This document shows, one piece after another, positions 24,269-33,281 of a stretch of DNA of 34,358 nt. Position 1 is the stretch's first letter, and each line of letters starts with the position of its first letter. The translations under genes were made by a program, and so were the position numbers. Source of the stretch: Clostridia bacterium (GTDB lineage: Bacteria > Bacillota_A > Clostridia > UBA1212 > UBA1255); NCBI GenBank assembly GCA_017522515.1, contig JAFWZH010000087.1, forward strand, positions 1 to 34,358. Direction: 5' to 3'. The notes beneath the pieces were generated by a model that made no database searches, was not told the origin of the DNA, and saw only the letters and a program-made list of their open reading frames with translations.

Positions 24269-25612
24269 ATGACAACAAATAATAGTAATTTTAAATATCC
24301 CAAGGATTTTTTATGGGGTCTTGCCACAAGTGCCGGTCAGGTAGAGGGCGCGGCAGCAGAGGATGGCAGAACACCAAGTATATGGGATGTTTTTGCAACA
24401 AAACCCGGTAAAATATTTAATGGTGAAACGCCGGCCGTTGCTTGCGACAGTTATCATCGTTTTGACCGTGATGTAGAGATGCTTAAATATATTGGTGTTA
24501 ACAGTTATCGTATGTCTATTTCATGGTCTCGCGTGTTACCACAAGGCACAGGCAAATTAAATCCCCTCGGTGTGGATTACTATAAAAGATGTTTTGAGAA
24601 GCTTTTGAAGGCCGGAATATTGCCAAACATAACTTTATACCATTGGGACTTGCCGCAAGCCCTTGAAGAAAGAGGTGGCTGGGTTAACAGAGATTCCATA
24701 GAGTGGTTTGGTGAATATGCTTATAAAATGTTCAGAGAGTTTGGCAATATAGTGCCTATGTGGACTACAATAAATGAACCTATAGCAACGTATGTAGGCT
24801 ATGCGTTAGGTGGCTTTGCTCCCGGACATACAAATGAAGCATGGGGTAACCAAGCCCGCCATAATATATTGGTAGCTCACGGTAAGGCAGTGGAGGCATT
24901 CCGTAGCGAAAACATAAAGGAGTCTCAAATAGGCGTTGTCATTGATATATGGAAACGCCATGCAATTACATCTTCTCCGGAGGACGCAGCTTTGGTTATT
25001 AACGAAGATGAACGTAATTGGAAATTTTACTGTGACCCGATTCTTGCCGGAAGATATTCTGACTATATTCTTGAGCACTTGGCAAAAGAAGGGACTTTAA
25101 TGGAAATGAAGCCTCATGATTTTGAACTTACGTCTCAGCCGTTGGACTTCTTCGGTTTGAATGTGTACAACCGAGTTCCGGTTTCCGTTGATGCCAAGGC
25201 CCAGGCAGACTTTTCGCAAGGTGGTAATTTCTTGAATAATCGTACGGAATACTACCCCGACGCTCTTTATGAGGCAGTTAAGCTGTTGCATGATTTGTAT
25301 AACATAAAAATACCTATTTACATAACAGAAAACGGTACTTATGCCATAGGAGAGGAACATGTCAATGAAACGGGTATGGTCGAAGATAATGACCGTATAA
25401 GATACGTATCGGGATTTTTAAAAAGCCTTGAAAAAGCTTTGACAGATGGTTATGACATAAGGGGATATTATTTGTGGAGCCTTATGGATAATTTTGAATG
25501 GTCTGCCGGTTCAAATTATAAATTCGGCATAACACAGGTAGATAAAAAGACGATGGAATTAAAACCGAAAAAAAGTGCATATTTCTATAAAGAATACATA
25601 GAGAAAGCATAG
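24269..25612 (+). CDS. glycoside hydrolase family 1, beta-glucosidase
   Basis: A 447-residue cytoplasmic enzyme, the standard GH1 length, with GGTGAGGAG before the ATG. It opens with the family's FPKDFLWG-like phrase (KYPKDFLWGLATSAGQVEG). The acid/base glutamate is E170 in TTINEP and the nucleophile is E354 in YITENGTY. Also present are NSYRMSISWSRVLP and the substrate-binding WSLMDNFEWSAG near the C-terminus. It hydrolyses beta-linked glucosides or related disaccharides with retention of configuration. Lack of a phosphate-binding signature near the end favours a beta-glucosidase over a 6-phospho-beta-glucosidase, but this is not certain. It follows the secreted protein after 19 bases. Confidence 0.9.
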   Translation: MTTNNSNFKYPKDFLWGLATSAGQVEGAAAEDGRTPSIWDVFATKPGKIFNGETPAVACDSYHRFDRDVEMLKYIGVNSYRMSISWSRVLPQGTGKLNPLGVDYYKRCFEKLLKAGILPNITLYHWDLPQALEERGGWVNRDSIEWFGEYAYKMFREFGNIVPMWTTINEPIATYVGYALGGFAPGHTNEAWGNQARHNILVAHGKAVEAFRSENIKESQIGVVIDIWKRHAITSSPEDAALVINEDERNWKFYCDPILAGRYSDYILEHLAKEGTLMEMKPHDFELTSQPLDFFGLNVYNRVPVSVDAKAQADFSQGGNFLNNRTEYYPDALYEAVKLLHDLYNIKIPIYITENGTYAIGEEHVNETGMVEDNDRIRYVSGFLKSLEKALTDGYDIRGYYLWSLMDNFEWSAGSNYKFGITQVDKKTMELKPKKSAYFYKEYIEKA

Positions 25613-25630
25613 GGTAAGGAGCAATTAATT

Positions 25631-26362
25631 ATGAGGTGGATTACAATTGGAACCAGTCATGGTTATTCGGAAATCGGCAGAGCAACATCCGGTCATTTAC
25701 TTACGGTTAACGGGGTACATTATGTTTTTGATTGCGGTACTCACGTAGAAAGTAAAATGACAAATGAAAATCTTAGTGCGTATGATATAAGATGTGTTTT
25801 TATTACACATATGCATGAGGACCATGTGGGCTCGCTTTCTTGTATTGCAAAAAAATTTATAGCTTATTCCAAAAATGTCAGAGTCGATATGTTTTTGCCT
25901 GAACAGGCAGGAATAGACGCGTTTAAAGGCTGGCTTACAGCACTTCACATGGAACCAAAAGAAGATTTTATATCTTTCCATTGTGTGAAAGAAGGCTTTA
26001 TATATTCTGATGAGAATATACGTGTAAAGGCAATCAGAACGGATCACCTTTTGGGCGGTAAGTATCCGAGCTTTGTTTATTATATAGAGGCTGAGGGTAA
26101 AAAGCTCATGTATATTTGTGATTTGTCTTGTGATTTTCATGATTATCCTCAGATTGTTTTTGAGGAAGATTTTGACGCTATAATTTGTGAGCTTGTTCAT
26201 TATGATGTAGAAAAGAACATCGACACAATTGCTAAAACGAGAACAAAGAAAATGATTTATACACATATTTTCCCTACGAATTATGAGCAAATGCAAAAAA
26301 ATAAGGATAAGCTTCCTTTTGAAACTGTATTTGCTGAGGATGGCATGAAATTTGAAATATGA
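25631..26362 (+). CDS. metallo-beta-lactamase-fold hydrolase (RNase Z-like)
   Basis: A 243-residue soluble MBL protein, 18 bases after the GH1 gene, with TAAGGAG before the ATG. The metal site is H60-x-H62-x-D64-H65 in FITHMHEDHVGS, with further ligands likely at H in RTDHLLGG, D in YICDLSCD and the late H in MIYTHIFP. The GxxxxG entry (GTSHGYSEIGRATSG) and general plan resemble the RNase Z/arylsulfatase-like (lactamase_B_2) group. The substrate is not evident. Its place after a beta-glucosidase may only reflect co-transcription. A 55-base gap separates it from the convergent kinase gene. Confidence 0.8.
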   Translation: MRWITIGTSHGYSEIGRATSGHLLTVNGVHYVFDCGTHVESKMTNENLSAYDIRCVFITHMHEDHVGSLSCIAKKFIAYSKNVRVDMFLPEQAGIDAFKGWLTALHMEPKEDFISFHCVKEGFIYSDENIRVKAIRTDHLLGGKYPSFVYYIEAEGKKLMYICDLSCDFHDYPQIVFEEDFDAIICELVHYDVEKNIDTIAKTRTKKMIYTHIFPTNYEQMQKNKDKLPFETVFAEDGMKFEI

Positions 26363-26417
26363 GGGAATTTTAATGGGTACTGATTGATGGTAAACAATAA
26401 AAAATAAATTTCGGTGT

Positions 26418-27386
26418 TTAATTTATTTCTCTGTATAACTTAAAAATATTTGCTGCTATGGGTGGTTCGGTGCCCTTGTTCAAACAAGCGGCACTGCCAA
26501 AAGCAACACCCCATTTTACAGCTTCTGAAATGGTGCATCGATGCAAGGAATTCTCTTTTAAAAAACTAAATAACATACCTGCAAGCATACTGTCGCCTGC
26601 TCCTACAGTGGAGCAGGCAATGTTGTTTATTTTTGGAGCATTTATATAACCTGAATCACCATTTTTTGATGCGAATGCAGCGCCTGACGCACCGCAACTT
26701 ATTACGCAGTAGCTACTTTCTGTATGAATACATAATGTTTTTGCTGCATTTTCAGCATCTTTTTTGTCTTCGGCTGTAAAACCGGCAAAATTAAGATTCT
26801 TTAATAATTTTAACGCTTCTTCGTAATTTGGTTTAATTAGGAAAGGTTGTATTTCTTTGATATGTTCGGATGTAAGCGTTGGACAATCCAATACGATTTT
26901 TGTATTGGGAACTGCGTTTTTTATTGTCAATACGAATTTTACAAAATCTGCGCAGGTGATGCCTTTTGGCAAGCTTCCTGAAAAAACAACAGCCATATTT
27001 TCTGAAAGCTTACTGATAATTTTAGCGGCGAAAACAGGAAGTATGTTAGGAGTTATGCTGTAGTTATTTAGACATATTCTTGTTTCTCCCTTTGGCGTGT
27101 TTACGGAAATATTTTCTCTTACTGCTCCGTCTGTCGTAATGCAGGAGATAGGAACAGCATAGTCTGAGGCAAGACGCAAGTATTCCGAAGCATTTTCTTC
27201 TCCGAGAAGTATATGTGTTTCGGCGGAAATACCTACAGCGTGCAAACCTCTTGACACATTCATGGCTTTTCCTGCCGCAAAAACATGGCGACTTTTAACA
27301 ATATTATCCTTGCCAACAATAAAGTTGTCGGCGGAATAATGTATATCAATTACAGGACTAAGAGAAACAGTGATGATTCCGTTCAT
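26418..27386 (-). CDS. PfkB-family sugar-phosphate kinase (1-phosphofructokinase-like)
   Basis: A 322-residue ribokinase-fold enzyme. The first PfkB signature is altered to FAAGKAMNVSRGL, where GGKGxNVA is usual. The second signature is intact (STVGAGDSMLAG), with the catalytic Asp in GAGD and the anion hole beside it. The opening TVSLSPVIDIHYS and the VFSGSLPKGI loop are those of 1-phosphofructokinase/tagatose-6-phosphate kinase. It phosphorylates a sugar phosphate with ATP, probably fructose 1-phosphate or a tagatose derivative; no PTS partner is nearby to decide. It follows ftsH by 15 bases on the same strand and is likely read from the ftsH promoter. Confidence 0.8.
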   Translation of the reverse strand: MNGIITVSLSPVIDIHYSADNFIVGKDNIVKSRHVFAAGKAMNVSRGLHAVGISAETHILLGEENASEYLRLASDYAVPISCITTDGAVRENISVNTPKGETRICLNNYSITPNILPVFAAKIISKLSENMAVVFSGSLPKGITCADFVKFVLTIKNAVPNTKIVLDCPTLTSEHIKEIQPFLIKPNYEEALKLLKNLNFAGFTAEDKKDAENAAKTLCIHTESSYCVISCGASGAAFASKNGDSGYINAPKINNIACSTVGAGDSMLAGMLFSFLKENSLHRCTISEAVKWGVAFGSAACLNKGTEPPIAANIFKLYREIN

Positions 27387-27401
27387 AAAACACTCCGTTA
27401 T

Positions 27402-29264
27402 TTATACACCGTCGTCGGCGCGTGTTAATGTGATATCAGGCTCAAGTTCTGCAAATAGCTTCATAAATTCATCACCGGTTAGGTTTTCTTTCTCGTAAAG
27501 AACAGAAGCAAGGGCATCAAGCGTGGATTTGTGTGCACCTAAAAGTTCCAATGCCTTTTTGTAGCAGTCGGCCACAATTCGCTGGATTTCATTATCTATT
27601 TTACTGTGAGTTTCCTCAGAGCAATTCATGGTTTTGCTGTCACCAAGATACATTTGATTCTTTTTTTGCCAATTTACAAATCCGAAGGAATCGCTCATAC
27701 CATAAGTTGTAATTATGTTTCGAGCCATTTCGGTGGCACGTTCAATGTCGTTGGAGGCACCTGTTGTTACGGAATCAAATTCTAATTCTTCTGAGGCTCT
27801 GCCGCCTGTAAGAATAATGATTTCTTCAAGAAGTTCTTTCTTTGTCATAAGAACTTTTTCTTTTTTTGCAACATGCATTACATAGCCAAGAGTACCTGAT
27901 GTTCTTGGTATAATTGTAATCTTGTGAACCGGCTCCGTGTGTGTCAGGAGAGAAGTGACAAGTGCGTGACCTGTTTCGTGGTATGCAACTATTCTTTTTT
28001 CTTCATCAGACATAACACGGTTTTTCTTTTCTTCTCCGGCAATGACAACTTCTATGGCTTCTTCCATTTCCTTCTGGCTTACGCGTTGTTTACCTGCACG
28101 CACAGCTCTTAATGCTGCTTCGTTGATTATGTTCTCCAAATCAGCACCGGAAGCACCGGGAGTAGCTCGTGCAATAACTTCAAAATCCACATCCGGCTCC
28201 ATAAGGACGTTCTTGGCATGAACATTCATTATGTCAACGCGTCCTTTTTGGTCCGGGAGATCAACTATTATTCTTCTGTCGAAGCGGCCCGGACGGAGCA
28301 GTGCTTTATCAAGTATTTCGGGCCTGTTTGTTGCGGCTATGATAACAACACCTTTAGAAGAGTCAAAACCGTCCATTTCAGATAAAAGCTGATTAAGTGT
28401 TTGCTCCCGTTCGTCGTTTGAACTGAAACTGTTATCGCGACTTTTTCCTATTGCATCGATTTCATCGATAAAAACAATACAAGGAGCATTTTCTGCTGCC
28501 TGTCTAAATAAATCACGCACACGGGATGCTCCCATTCCTACGAACATTTCTACAAATTCGGAACCGGAAAGGGAGAAAAACGGAACTTTGGCTTCTCCTG
28601 CTACTGCTTTTGCCATTAGTGTTTTTCCTGTTCCCGGAGGGCCTACAAGTAAAGCACCTTTCGGAAGTTTTGCTCCGATTGCAGTATATTTGCCGGGATT
28701 ATTAAGAAAATCTATTATTTCCACAAGATTTTGTTTGGCTTCTTCTTGTCCTGCTACATCTGCAAATGTTTTGCCTGTGCTTGTTTCGGCATAAATTTTA
28801 CTGGTGTTTTTGCCAAAAGACATTACTCCGCCTTTTTTGTTCATGGAACGATAAATGAACACGAAAAATACAATTGTAACGACAGTAGGCACAATGTAAA
28901 TGATAATTTCCAATAAATAGTTAGACGACACTATGGGTGAATCGTATTTTAAACCTTTCTGATCAAGAAGGCTTAAAAGTACACTGCTTTCATGAAAATC
29001 GTTGTAAATATTACCGGTTACATAATATGTGTTTGTTTCTTTGAAATTTTTAGGCTTGAGTTTATATTGTCTGGAATTTACCTCGACCTGTTCTGCCTCG
29101 TCATTTTCAATCATTTCAACAAATTCGCTGAAGGAGATTTTTTTCTCTTTTGGCTCTACAAGTTTTGGAATAAGTAGGTAACTTATTACAAGGACAACGA
29201 TTAATAAAATAGCATAATATATAAATATTGGTGACTTTTTTTTCTTGTTATTGTCTGTGCTCAA
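27402..29264 (-). CDS. ftsH: ATP-dependent zinc metalloprotease FtsH
   Basis: I start at the TTG at 29264, because GGAGGT precedes it by eight bases and the extra 57 codons upstream carry no family sequence; this gives 620 residues. Two membrane segments ([19 protein letters not shown] and [16 protein letters not shown]) flank a short extracytoplasmic loop. The AAA domain has Walker A GPPGTGKT, Walker [10 protein letters not shown], and the second region of homology [20 protein letters not shown]. The protease zinc site is HETGH, and the pore motif is FVGMG. It degrades membrane proteins and unfolded or regulatory soluble proteins. The final residues are acidic. Its own promoter lies just upstream, and pfkB follows closely. 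Confidence 0.95.
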   Translation of the reverse strand: MSTDNNKKKKSPIFIYYAILLIVVLVISYLLIPKLVEPKEKKISFSEFVEMIENDEAEQVEVNSRQYKLKPKNFKETNTYYVTGNIYNDFHESSVLLSLLDQKGLKYDSPIVSSNYLLEIIIYIVPTVVTIVFFVFIYRSMNKKGGVMSFGKNTSKIYAETSTGKTFADVAGQEEAKQNLVEIIDFLNNPGKYTAIGAKLPKGALLVGPPGTGKTLMAKAVAGEAKVPFFSLSGSEFVEMFVGMGASRVRDLFRQAAENAPCIVFIDEIDAIGKSRDNSFSSNDEREQTLNQLLSEMDGFDSSKGVVIIAATNRPEILDKALLRPGRFDRRIIVDLPDQKGRVDIMNVHAKNVLMEPDVDFEVIARATPGASGADLENIINEAALRAVRAGKQRVSQKEMEEAIEVVIAGEEKKNRVMSDEEKRIVAYHETGHALVTSLLTHTEPVHKITIIPRTSGTLGYVMHVAKKEKVLMTKKELLEEIIILTGGRASEELEFDSVTTGASNDIERATEMARNIITTYGMSDSFGFVNWQKKNQMYLGDSKTMNCSEETHSKIDNEIQRIVADCYKKALELLGAHKSTLDALASVLYEKENLTGDEFMKLFAELEPDITLTRADDGV

Positions 29265-29297
29265 TTCTATATACCTCCAAAATTCAGTATGGAAGAC

Positions 29298-29326
29298 AGT
29301 ATACCAAATAAATATGTTTTTCGCAA
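29298..29326 (-). promoter_or_regulatory. sigma-A promoter of ftsH
   Basis: On the minus strand TTGCGA (29326-29321) and TATACT (29303-29298) are exactly 17 bases apart, 34 bases before the TTG start. It lies almost back to back with the promoter of the divergent membrane-protein operon. Confidence 0.7.
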
Positions 29327-29332
29327 TTTTAG

Positions 29333-29362
29333 TTGTACTATTTTTGTAATCCGTGTTATACT
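29333..29362 (+). promoter_or_regulatory. sigma-A promoter of the membrane-protein pair
   Basis: TTGTAC (29333-29338) and TATACT (29357-29362) are 18 bases apart, 19 bases before the chosen ATG at 29381. The two -35 boxes of the divergent promoters are separated by six bases, so a single bound regulator could affect both. Confidence 0.6.
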
Positions 29363-29380
29363 GTGGGAGAGGTAAATATA

Positions 29381-30811
29381 ATGTTAAAGAGAATCCTGAT
29401 AAGCTTTTTATCTGTTTTAATAGTCTTAATATCAATAACAGGTGTTTTCAGATATTTTGTGAATATCTGCGACGATTACTTGTTGCCTGAAAAAGGTCGA
29501 ATTACAGCGACTGACATTGCAGGAGCGGAGAATAAAACCGTTGACTGCTTTTTTGCTGCAGGGCATAAAAGAGTAGGGGTAATAGGCAAGAATTTTAAAG
29601 ATAACAGATTATACTACGCATTTTATTCTGATGATGGCAAAGCGTTAGCCAGAGGAAATTTTGGTTCGAGCATTACAGAATGTATAATTCACGATATTCG
29701 TGTTGTCGGTGATGCAGTGAGCGTTTTATGTCTGAATGATGGTGTGGCTGAGTTGTATTCTGTTGATTTTTCTCAAAAAAATACAGGTGGTGCAGTAAAG
29801 CTAAACGAAATAATCTCTTTCACACCAAATTTGGGCAAAGACACACTGAGCAAGCTTTTACTACCTGATAACAACGGTGAGTTTATTTTGGCTGCAGGTA
29901 CACAAAAAGCCATTTTATATGATATAAAGGGAAAGATTATAAGATCATATTCATATTCGGCAAAAAGTGTTATCACGTCAGGCGTTTATTACAATGATGA
30001 ATTGATATTATGCGGTGCCGATTCTGCATCTGAGGACGGTATTGGTTTTAGTTATGGTTTTGCTGAGGCTTTTGATTCTTATGGGGAGCATAAGTGGTCT
30101 AAAGTTATTTATGATGAAGTTAATTGCGTAAGTGCTGTTACAGAATGTCAAATAAACAAAGAGGGTAACTTGGCACTTTATGGAAGATTTTATGATTACA
30201 GCAAATCTGATGTTATTATGACAACATTAGAAGTTCAGAGAATTGATGAATTCAAAATATACGGACATGGCAGTAACTACTACATTTACACAAAAAAGAT
30301 ACAGAATGACGATGGAGAGAAAGTTCAATCTTCTGTTTTTCTTGCAGAGCTTGATGCACAGGGGATGGAGAAAGAAATGACTGTATATTCTGCGTTAAAC
30401 GATTATCGTGTACCAAGCATAGCCAGAGAAAAATCCTTAGACAAGTTAAATGATAAAGGTGAATTTATTCTTACTTTGGCACAGGCAACCGATTTGTCGG
30501 ATGATTCATACTATCTTACTGTCGATGGCGCAACAGTGAAAATTCCTTGCAATATTTCCGTATTTTATGATATGGACAGCAAGGGTGGCATATACACATA
30601 TATAGCGGAAAACGGTACAGGCGTATACAAAATGGTATATTTTAGCTCTGTTGAAGAATTTTCCAAAGGCATGAGTAAACTTAACAGAGCGTTGTATTTT
30701 TCTGAATTATTGGATTTTATTCCCGATATTTTGCCTTGGATTCTTATTTCGGCAGTAGGTGTAATTTTAATCATGGCAAAACACAAATGGAGGAATATTG
30801 ATGTTAAGTAA
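29381..30811 (+). CDS. membrane-anchored protein of unknown function, two terminal membrane segments
   Basis: The ATG at 29381 has GAGAGG upstream and is directly followed by an N-terminal membrane helix (LKRILISFLSVLIVLISITG); codons further upstream fall within the promoter. The 476-residue protein ends with a second helix (DILPWILISAVGVILIMA) and a short basic tail. About 400 residues between them are beta-rich, with repeated short strands ending in aspartate-glycine turns (YSDDGKAL, SFDSYGEH-like FDSYGEHKW), suggesting a beta-propeller outside the cell. I recognise no family or catalytic motif. It overlaps the next gene by 11 bases, so the two proteins are made together and probably interact. 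A sensory or envelope-monitoring role is only a guess. Confidence 0.65.
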   Translation: MLKRILISFLSVLIVLISITGVFRYFVNICDDYLLPEKGRITATDIAGAENKTVDCFFAAGHKRVGVIGKNFKDNRLYYAFYSDDGKALARGNFGSSITECIIHDIRVVGDAVSVLCLNDGVAELYSVDFSQKNTGGAVKLNEIISFTPNLGKDTLSKLLLPDNNGEFILAAGTQKAILYDIKGKIIRSYSYSAKSVITSGVYYNDELILCGADSASEDGIGFSYGFAEAFDSYGEHKWSKVIYDEVNCVSAVTECQINKEGNLALYGRFYDYSKSDVIMTTLEVQRIDEFKIYGHGSNYYIYTKKIQNDDGEKVQSSVFLAELDAQGMEKEMTVYSALNDYRVPSIAREKSLDKLNDKGEFILTLAQATDLSDDSYYLTVDGATVKIPCNISVFYDMDSKGGIYTYIAENGTGVYKMVYFSSVEEFSKGMSKLNRALYFSELLDFIPDILPWILISAVGVILIMAKHKWRNIDVK

Positions 30812-32525
30812 ATTATTAAAGTTCTTCTGTATTATTGCAATAATCGTTATTGTTCTTTTTTGTTTGCACATGGTTGTTACTCTGGATTCGGTTGATTCAT
30901 GGCTTACGGAGAAAATGACGGATGATACTGATATTCCGTCTGCACTTGTTTATACGGAGCATTACGATGATAAATACAGTTTACATGAGAATAATAAACC
31001 GTGCATTTGCTTCTATGAGGACAAGCTTTATATGGTTATAGAGGATAATCCTATAGATATCACACCTGAAGGCATTAATATTTCTTATTTTGGCAAAAAT
31101 ACAGACTTTAATGAAATGATAAGCTATAAACATAATTGTCTTGTAAGCGGCGATGGTAAATTTGTTGTTTATGTGCTTTATTTTAAGGATGTTTCGTATT
31201 TATACTATCTTGACGTTGAACATGAAAAGTCATTTTTTATTGCAGAAAAAGTCGATAGCTTTGATATTATCGAAAATGATGGTGTTGAGGCACTTACAGT
31301 AATATATGCCACAGGTTACGAGCAACATAACAGTCTTTTTGCTTTCACTTCTAATATTGCAGTATCTGATACAGGGGAAAGTGAACCCGGTGGAGAGTAT
31401 ACACTTATTTCCGAAAATATAAGCGTTGCCGGCGTCTTTGAGGCATACAATCAAGTTGTGTACCTTAGCCGCGACGGAATGCTCTCTGCTTATGATTGTG
31501 ACAAGGCTAAAAAACGTAATTTGTCTGCAGATGTTGAGTCTGTTTATTTTCCTCAAAGTGATAAATATAATTATGATGATTATTACAGTGATTTTACTGT
31601 TTGCGTCTCTAAAGGTGGGCAAGATTACATTCTGAACGGTGAATCGCAAGTAGAAATCAAACAAGGATATTATAGTGTAATACCTAAGTACACTTTTTCT
31701 GATAGCAATGGTAACTTATTTTATTATTCTGATTATAATAAAAAGATCGTTCTGTGCTCTGAGAGCAAAGAAAAAGTACTGTATAGTGAGCTTGGAAACA
31801 TATATGGTATTTTAGAATATTACATAGAAGAGAATGGTAAAGGATATTTTATTGCTGCTACAGAGAATTCTTTATATTTATTATGTAGTGATGGCAATAA
31901 AGCTGAAAAATTAACAGATCTTTCGTCTCAATATAAAAGAAAACCTCAAATGATAGAAAAACATATGAATGTGTATAGAGTTTCTGAGGATGTATTTTAT
32001 TTAAATCAGCTTTCTTCCGGTAGTTTAATACTAAACGAAAATAATCAGGAGAGCTGGCTTACAGGAAGCGAAAGTTACAATTACGGTCTTGTAGCAATAA
32101 GAAGAACCGAAGACGGTTTTGAGAGCAGCGAGTTGAATATTCCGTATACGAGAATTATGAGTAGGCCTACAGCAGTATCAGTGGACGGTAATCCGAACGG
32201 GAAAGAAAATAACTTGCTGTACGTGTCTTATTTTGACGATGGTTCAGTTAAAGCAGTTTCTGTGTTGAGTGAAGAAGGCCAAGTGAAAAAGGCTGATGTT
32301 TTGGTGTCGGCTGCTTATGCGAAAGGGCAGTGTAATATAGATGTTTTTCCTTGTGAAACAGGAACATATATTTTGCGTGAAAGTGAGTCAGAAGGTACAA
32401 AATTCTTGTTTTTGCCTCCCGATGATATTTCTTTCCAAGTAGTTGTCGACGAAAATGGCGTTTATACAGAAAATTATGACGATTTTTCTGTCGCAGTTTC
32501 TTTTGGAACGCTTGTTATTTTTTGA
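30801..32525 (+). CDS. membrane-anchored beta-propeller-like protein of unknown function
   Basis: The start is the ATG at 30801, with GGAGG seven bases before it inside the upstream gene; this gives 574 residues. One N-terminal membrane segment (FFCIIAIIVIVLFCLHMVV) anchors a large extracytoplasmic part. Repeating short blocks are visible, such as DNPIDITPEGINISYFG, VYLSRDGMLSAYD, NLFYYSDYNKKIVLCS and NSLYLLCSDGNKAEKLTDLS. These resemble blades of TolB/DUF5050-type propellers. There is no C-terminal anchor. The overlap with the preceding gene shows translational coupling. No function can be assigned. The following NifU-like gene has its own promoter within the end of this gene, so the two loci are probably regulated separately. 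Confidence 0.65.
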   Translation: MLSKLLKFFCIIAIIVIVLFCLHMVVTLDSVDSWLTEKMTDDTDIPSALVYTEHYDDKYSLHENNKPCICFYEDKLYMVIEDNPIDITPEGINISYFGKNTDFNEMISYKHNCLVSGDGKFVVYVLYFKDVSYLYYLDVEHEKSFFIAEKVDSFDIIENDGVEALTVIYATGYEQHNSLFAFTSNIAVSDTGESEPGGEYTLISENISVAGVFEAYNQVVYLSRDGMLSAYDCDKAKKRNLSADVESVYFPQSDKYNYDDYYSDFTVCVSKGGQDYILNGESQVEIKQGYYSVIPKYTFSDSNGNLFYYSDYNKKIVLCSESKEKVLYSELGNIYGILEYYIEENGKGYFIAATENSLYLLCSDGNKAEKLTDLSSQYKRKPQMIEKHMNVYRVSEDVFYLNQLSSGSLILNENNQESWLTGSESYNYGLVAIRRTEDGFESSELNIPYTRIMSRPTAVSVDGNPNGKENNLLYVSYFDDGSVKAVSVLSEEGQVKKADVLVSAAYAKGQCNIDVFPCETGTYILRESESEGTKFLFLPPDDISFQVVVDENGVYTENYDDFSVAVSFGTLVIF

Positions 32526-32540
32526 GAATCGCGGTATAAT
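32512..32540 (+). promoter_or_regulatory. sigma-A promoter of the NifU-like/GGGtGRT operon
   Basis: TTGTTA (32512-32517) and a perfect TATAAT (32535-32540) are 17 bases apart. The -35 box lies inside the last codons of the upstream gene, and the ATG follows 35 bases after the -10 box. Confidence 0.75.
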
Positions 32541-32574
32541 GAGCCGTACAATTTTTGAAAGGGGTTATCTACAC

Positions 32575-33267
32575 ATGAATTACTCACATGAAGTACAAAA
32601 AATGATGTGTGTTAAACAAGGTCCCAATCACGGACCGGCTCCCATTCCTGAGGAAGGCAAATGGGTAAATGTTAAACAAATTTCCGATATTTCGGGTCTG
32701 TCACACGGTGTGGGCTGGTGTGCTCCTCAGCAGGGTGCATGTAAGCTGACACTTAATGTTAAAAACGGTATTATCGAGGAAGCTCTCGTTGAAACTTTGG
32801 GCTGCTCAGGTATGACTCACTCTGCTGCTATGGCTGCTGAAATTCTTGGTGGCAAGACATTGCTTGAGGCTCTTAATACTGACTTGGTTTGCGATGCAAT
32901 CAATGTTGCTATGCGTGAAATTTTCTTGCAGATAGTATATGGTAGAACTCAGTCTGCTTTTTCTGAAGATGGTTTGCCTATTGGTGCAGGACTTGAAGAT
33001 TTAGGTAAAGGACTTCGTTCTCAGGTTGGTACTATGTACGGTACTAAGGAGAAGGGTGTTCGTTTCCTTGAAATGGCTGAGGGTTACGTTATCAGCATTG
33101 GCCTTGATGAGAATGATGAGGTTATAGGATACAAGTTCGTTCATCTCGGCAAAATGATGGAAGCTATCAAGAAGGGTGTAGATCCTAAAGAAGCTTATGA
33201 GAAGAACATCGGTACATATGGCAGATATGCCGATGCTGCTAAGGTCATTGACCCCCGTAACGAGTAA
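32575..33267 (+). CDS. NifU-like iron-sulfur scaffold family protein
   Basis: The ATG at 32575 follows GAAAGGGG; the frame upstream of it lies in the promoter. The 230-residue protein resembles the NifU/IscU N-terminal scaffold: VETLGCSGMTHSAAMAAEIL with GGKTLLEAL corresponds to the GC...SSS block and following helix of IscU. Cysteines in VGWCAPQQGACK and MMCVKQ may be the other cluster ligands. The C-terminal 90 residues (GYVISIGLDENDEVIGYKFV, DPKEAYEKNIGTYGRYADAA) are not part of classical NifU. It is followed by a GGGtGRT protein gene after 14 bases, a pairing conserved in anaerobic Firmicutes as I know it. The role is presumably in Fe-S assembly or a related metal process, not proven. Confidence 0.75.
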   Translation: MNYSHEVQKMMCVKQGPNHGPAPIPEEGKWVNVKQISDISGLSHGVGWCAPQQGACKLTLNVKNGIIEEALVETLGCSGMTHSAAMAAEILGGKTLLEALNTDLVCDAINVAMREIFLQIVYGRTQSAFSEDGLPIGAGLEDLGKGLRSQVGTMYGTKEKGVRFLEMAEGYVISIGLDENDEVIGYKFVHLGKMMEAIKKGVDPKEAYEKNIGTYGRYADAAKVIDPRNE

Positions 33268-33281
33268 GGAGGAATTGAACC

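Noticed and set aside
25697..26296. Long minus-strand open frame opposite the MBL hydrolase
   Set aside because: It is a shadow of a well-supported MBL gene, with Cys- and Ile-rich composition and no start signal.
26391..26428. Terminator between the MBL gene and the convergent kinase gene
   Set aside because: A 9-bp inverted repeat (26402-26410 with 26420-26428) exists but is purely A-T and overlaps the kinase stop, so it would be a weak hairpin. I do not call it.
29265..29435. 57-codon N-terminal extension of FtsH
   Set aside because: It contains the ftsH promoter and lacks FtsH similarity; the TTG at 29264 has a perfect ribosome site.
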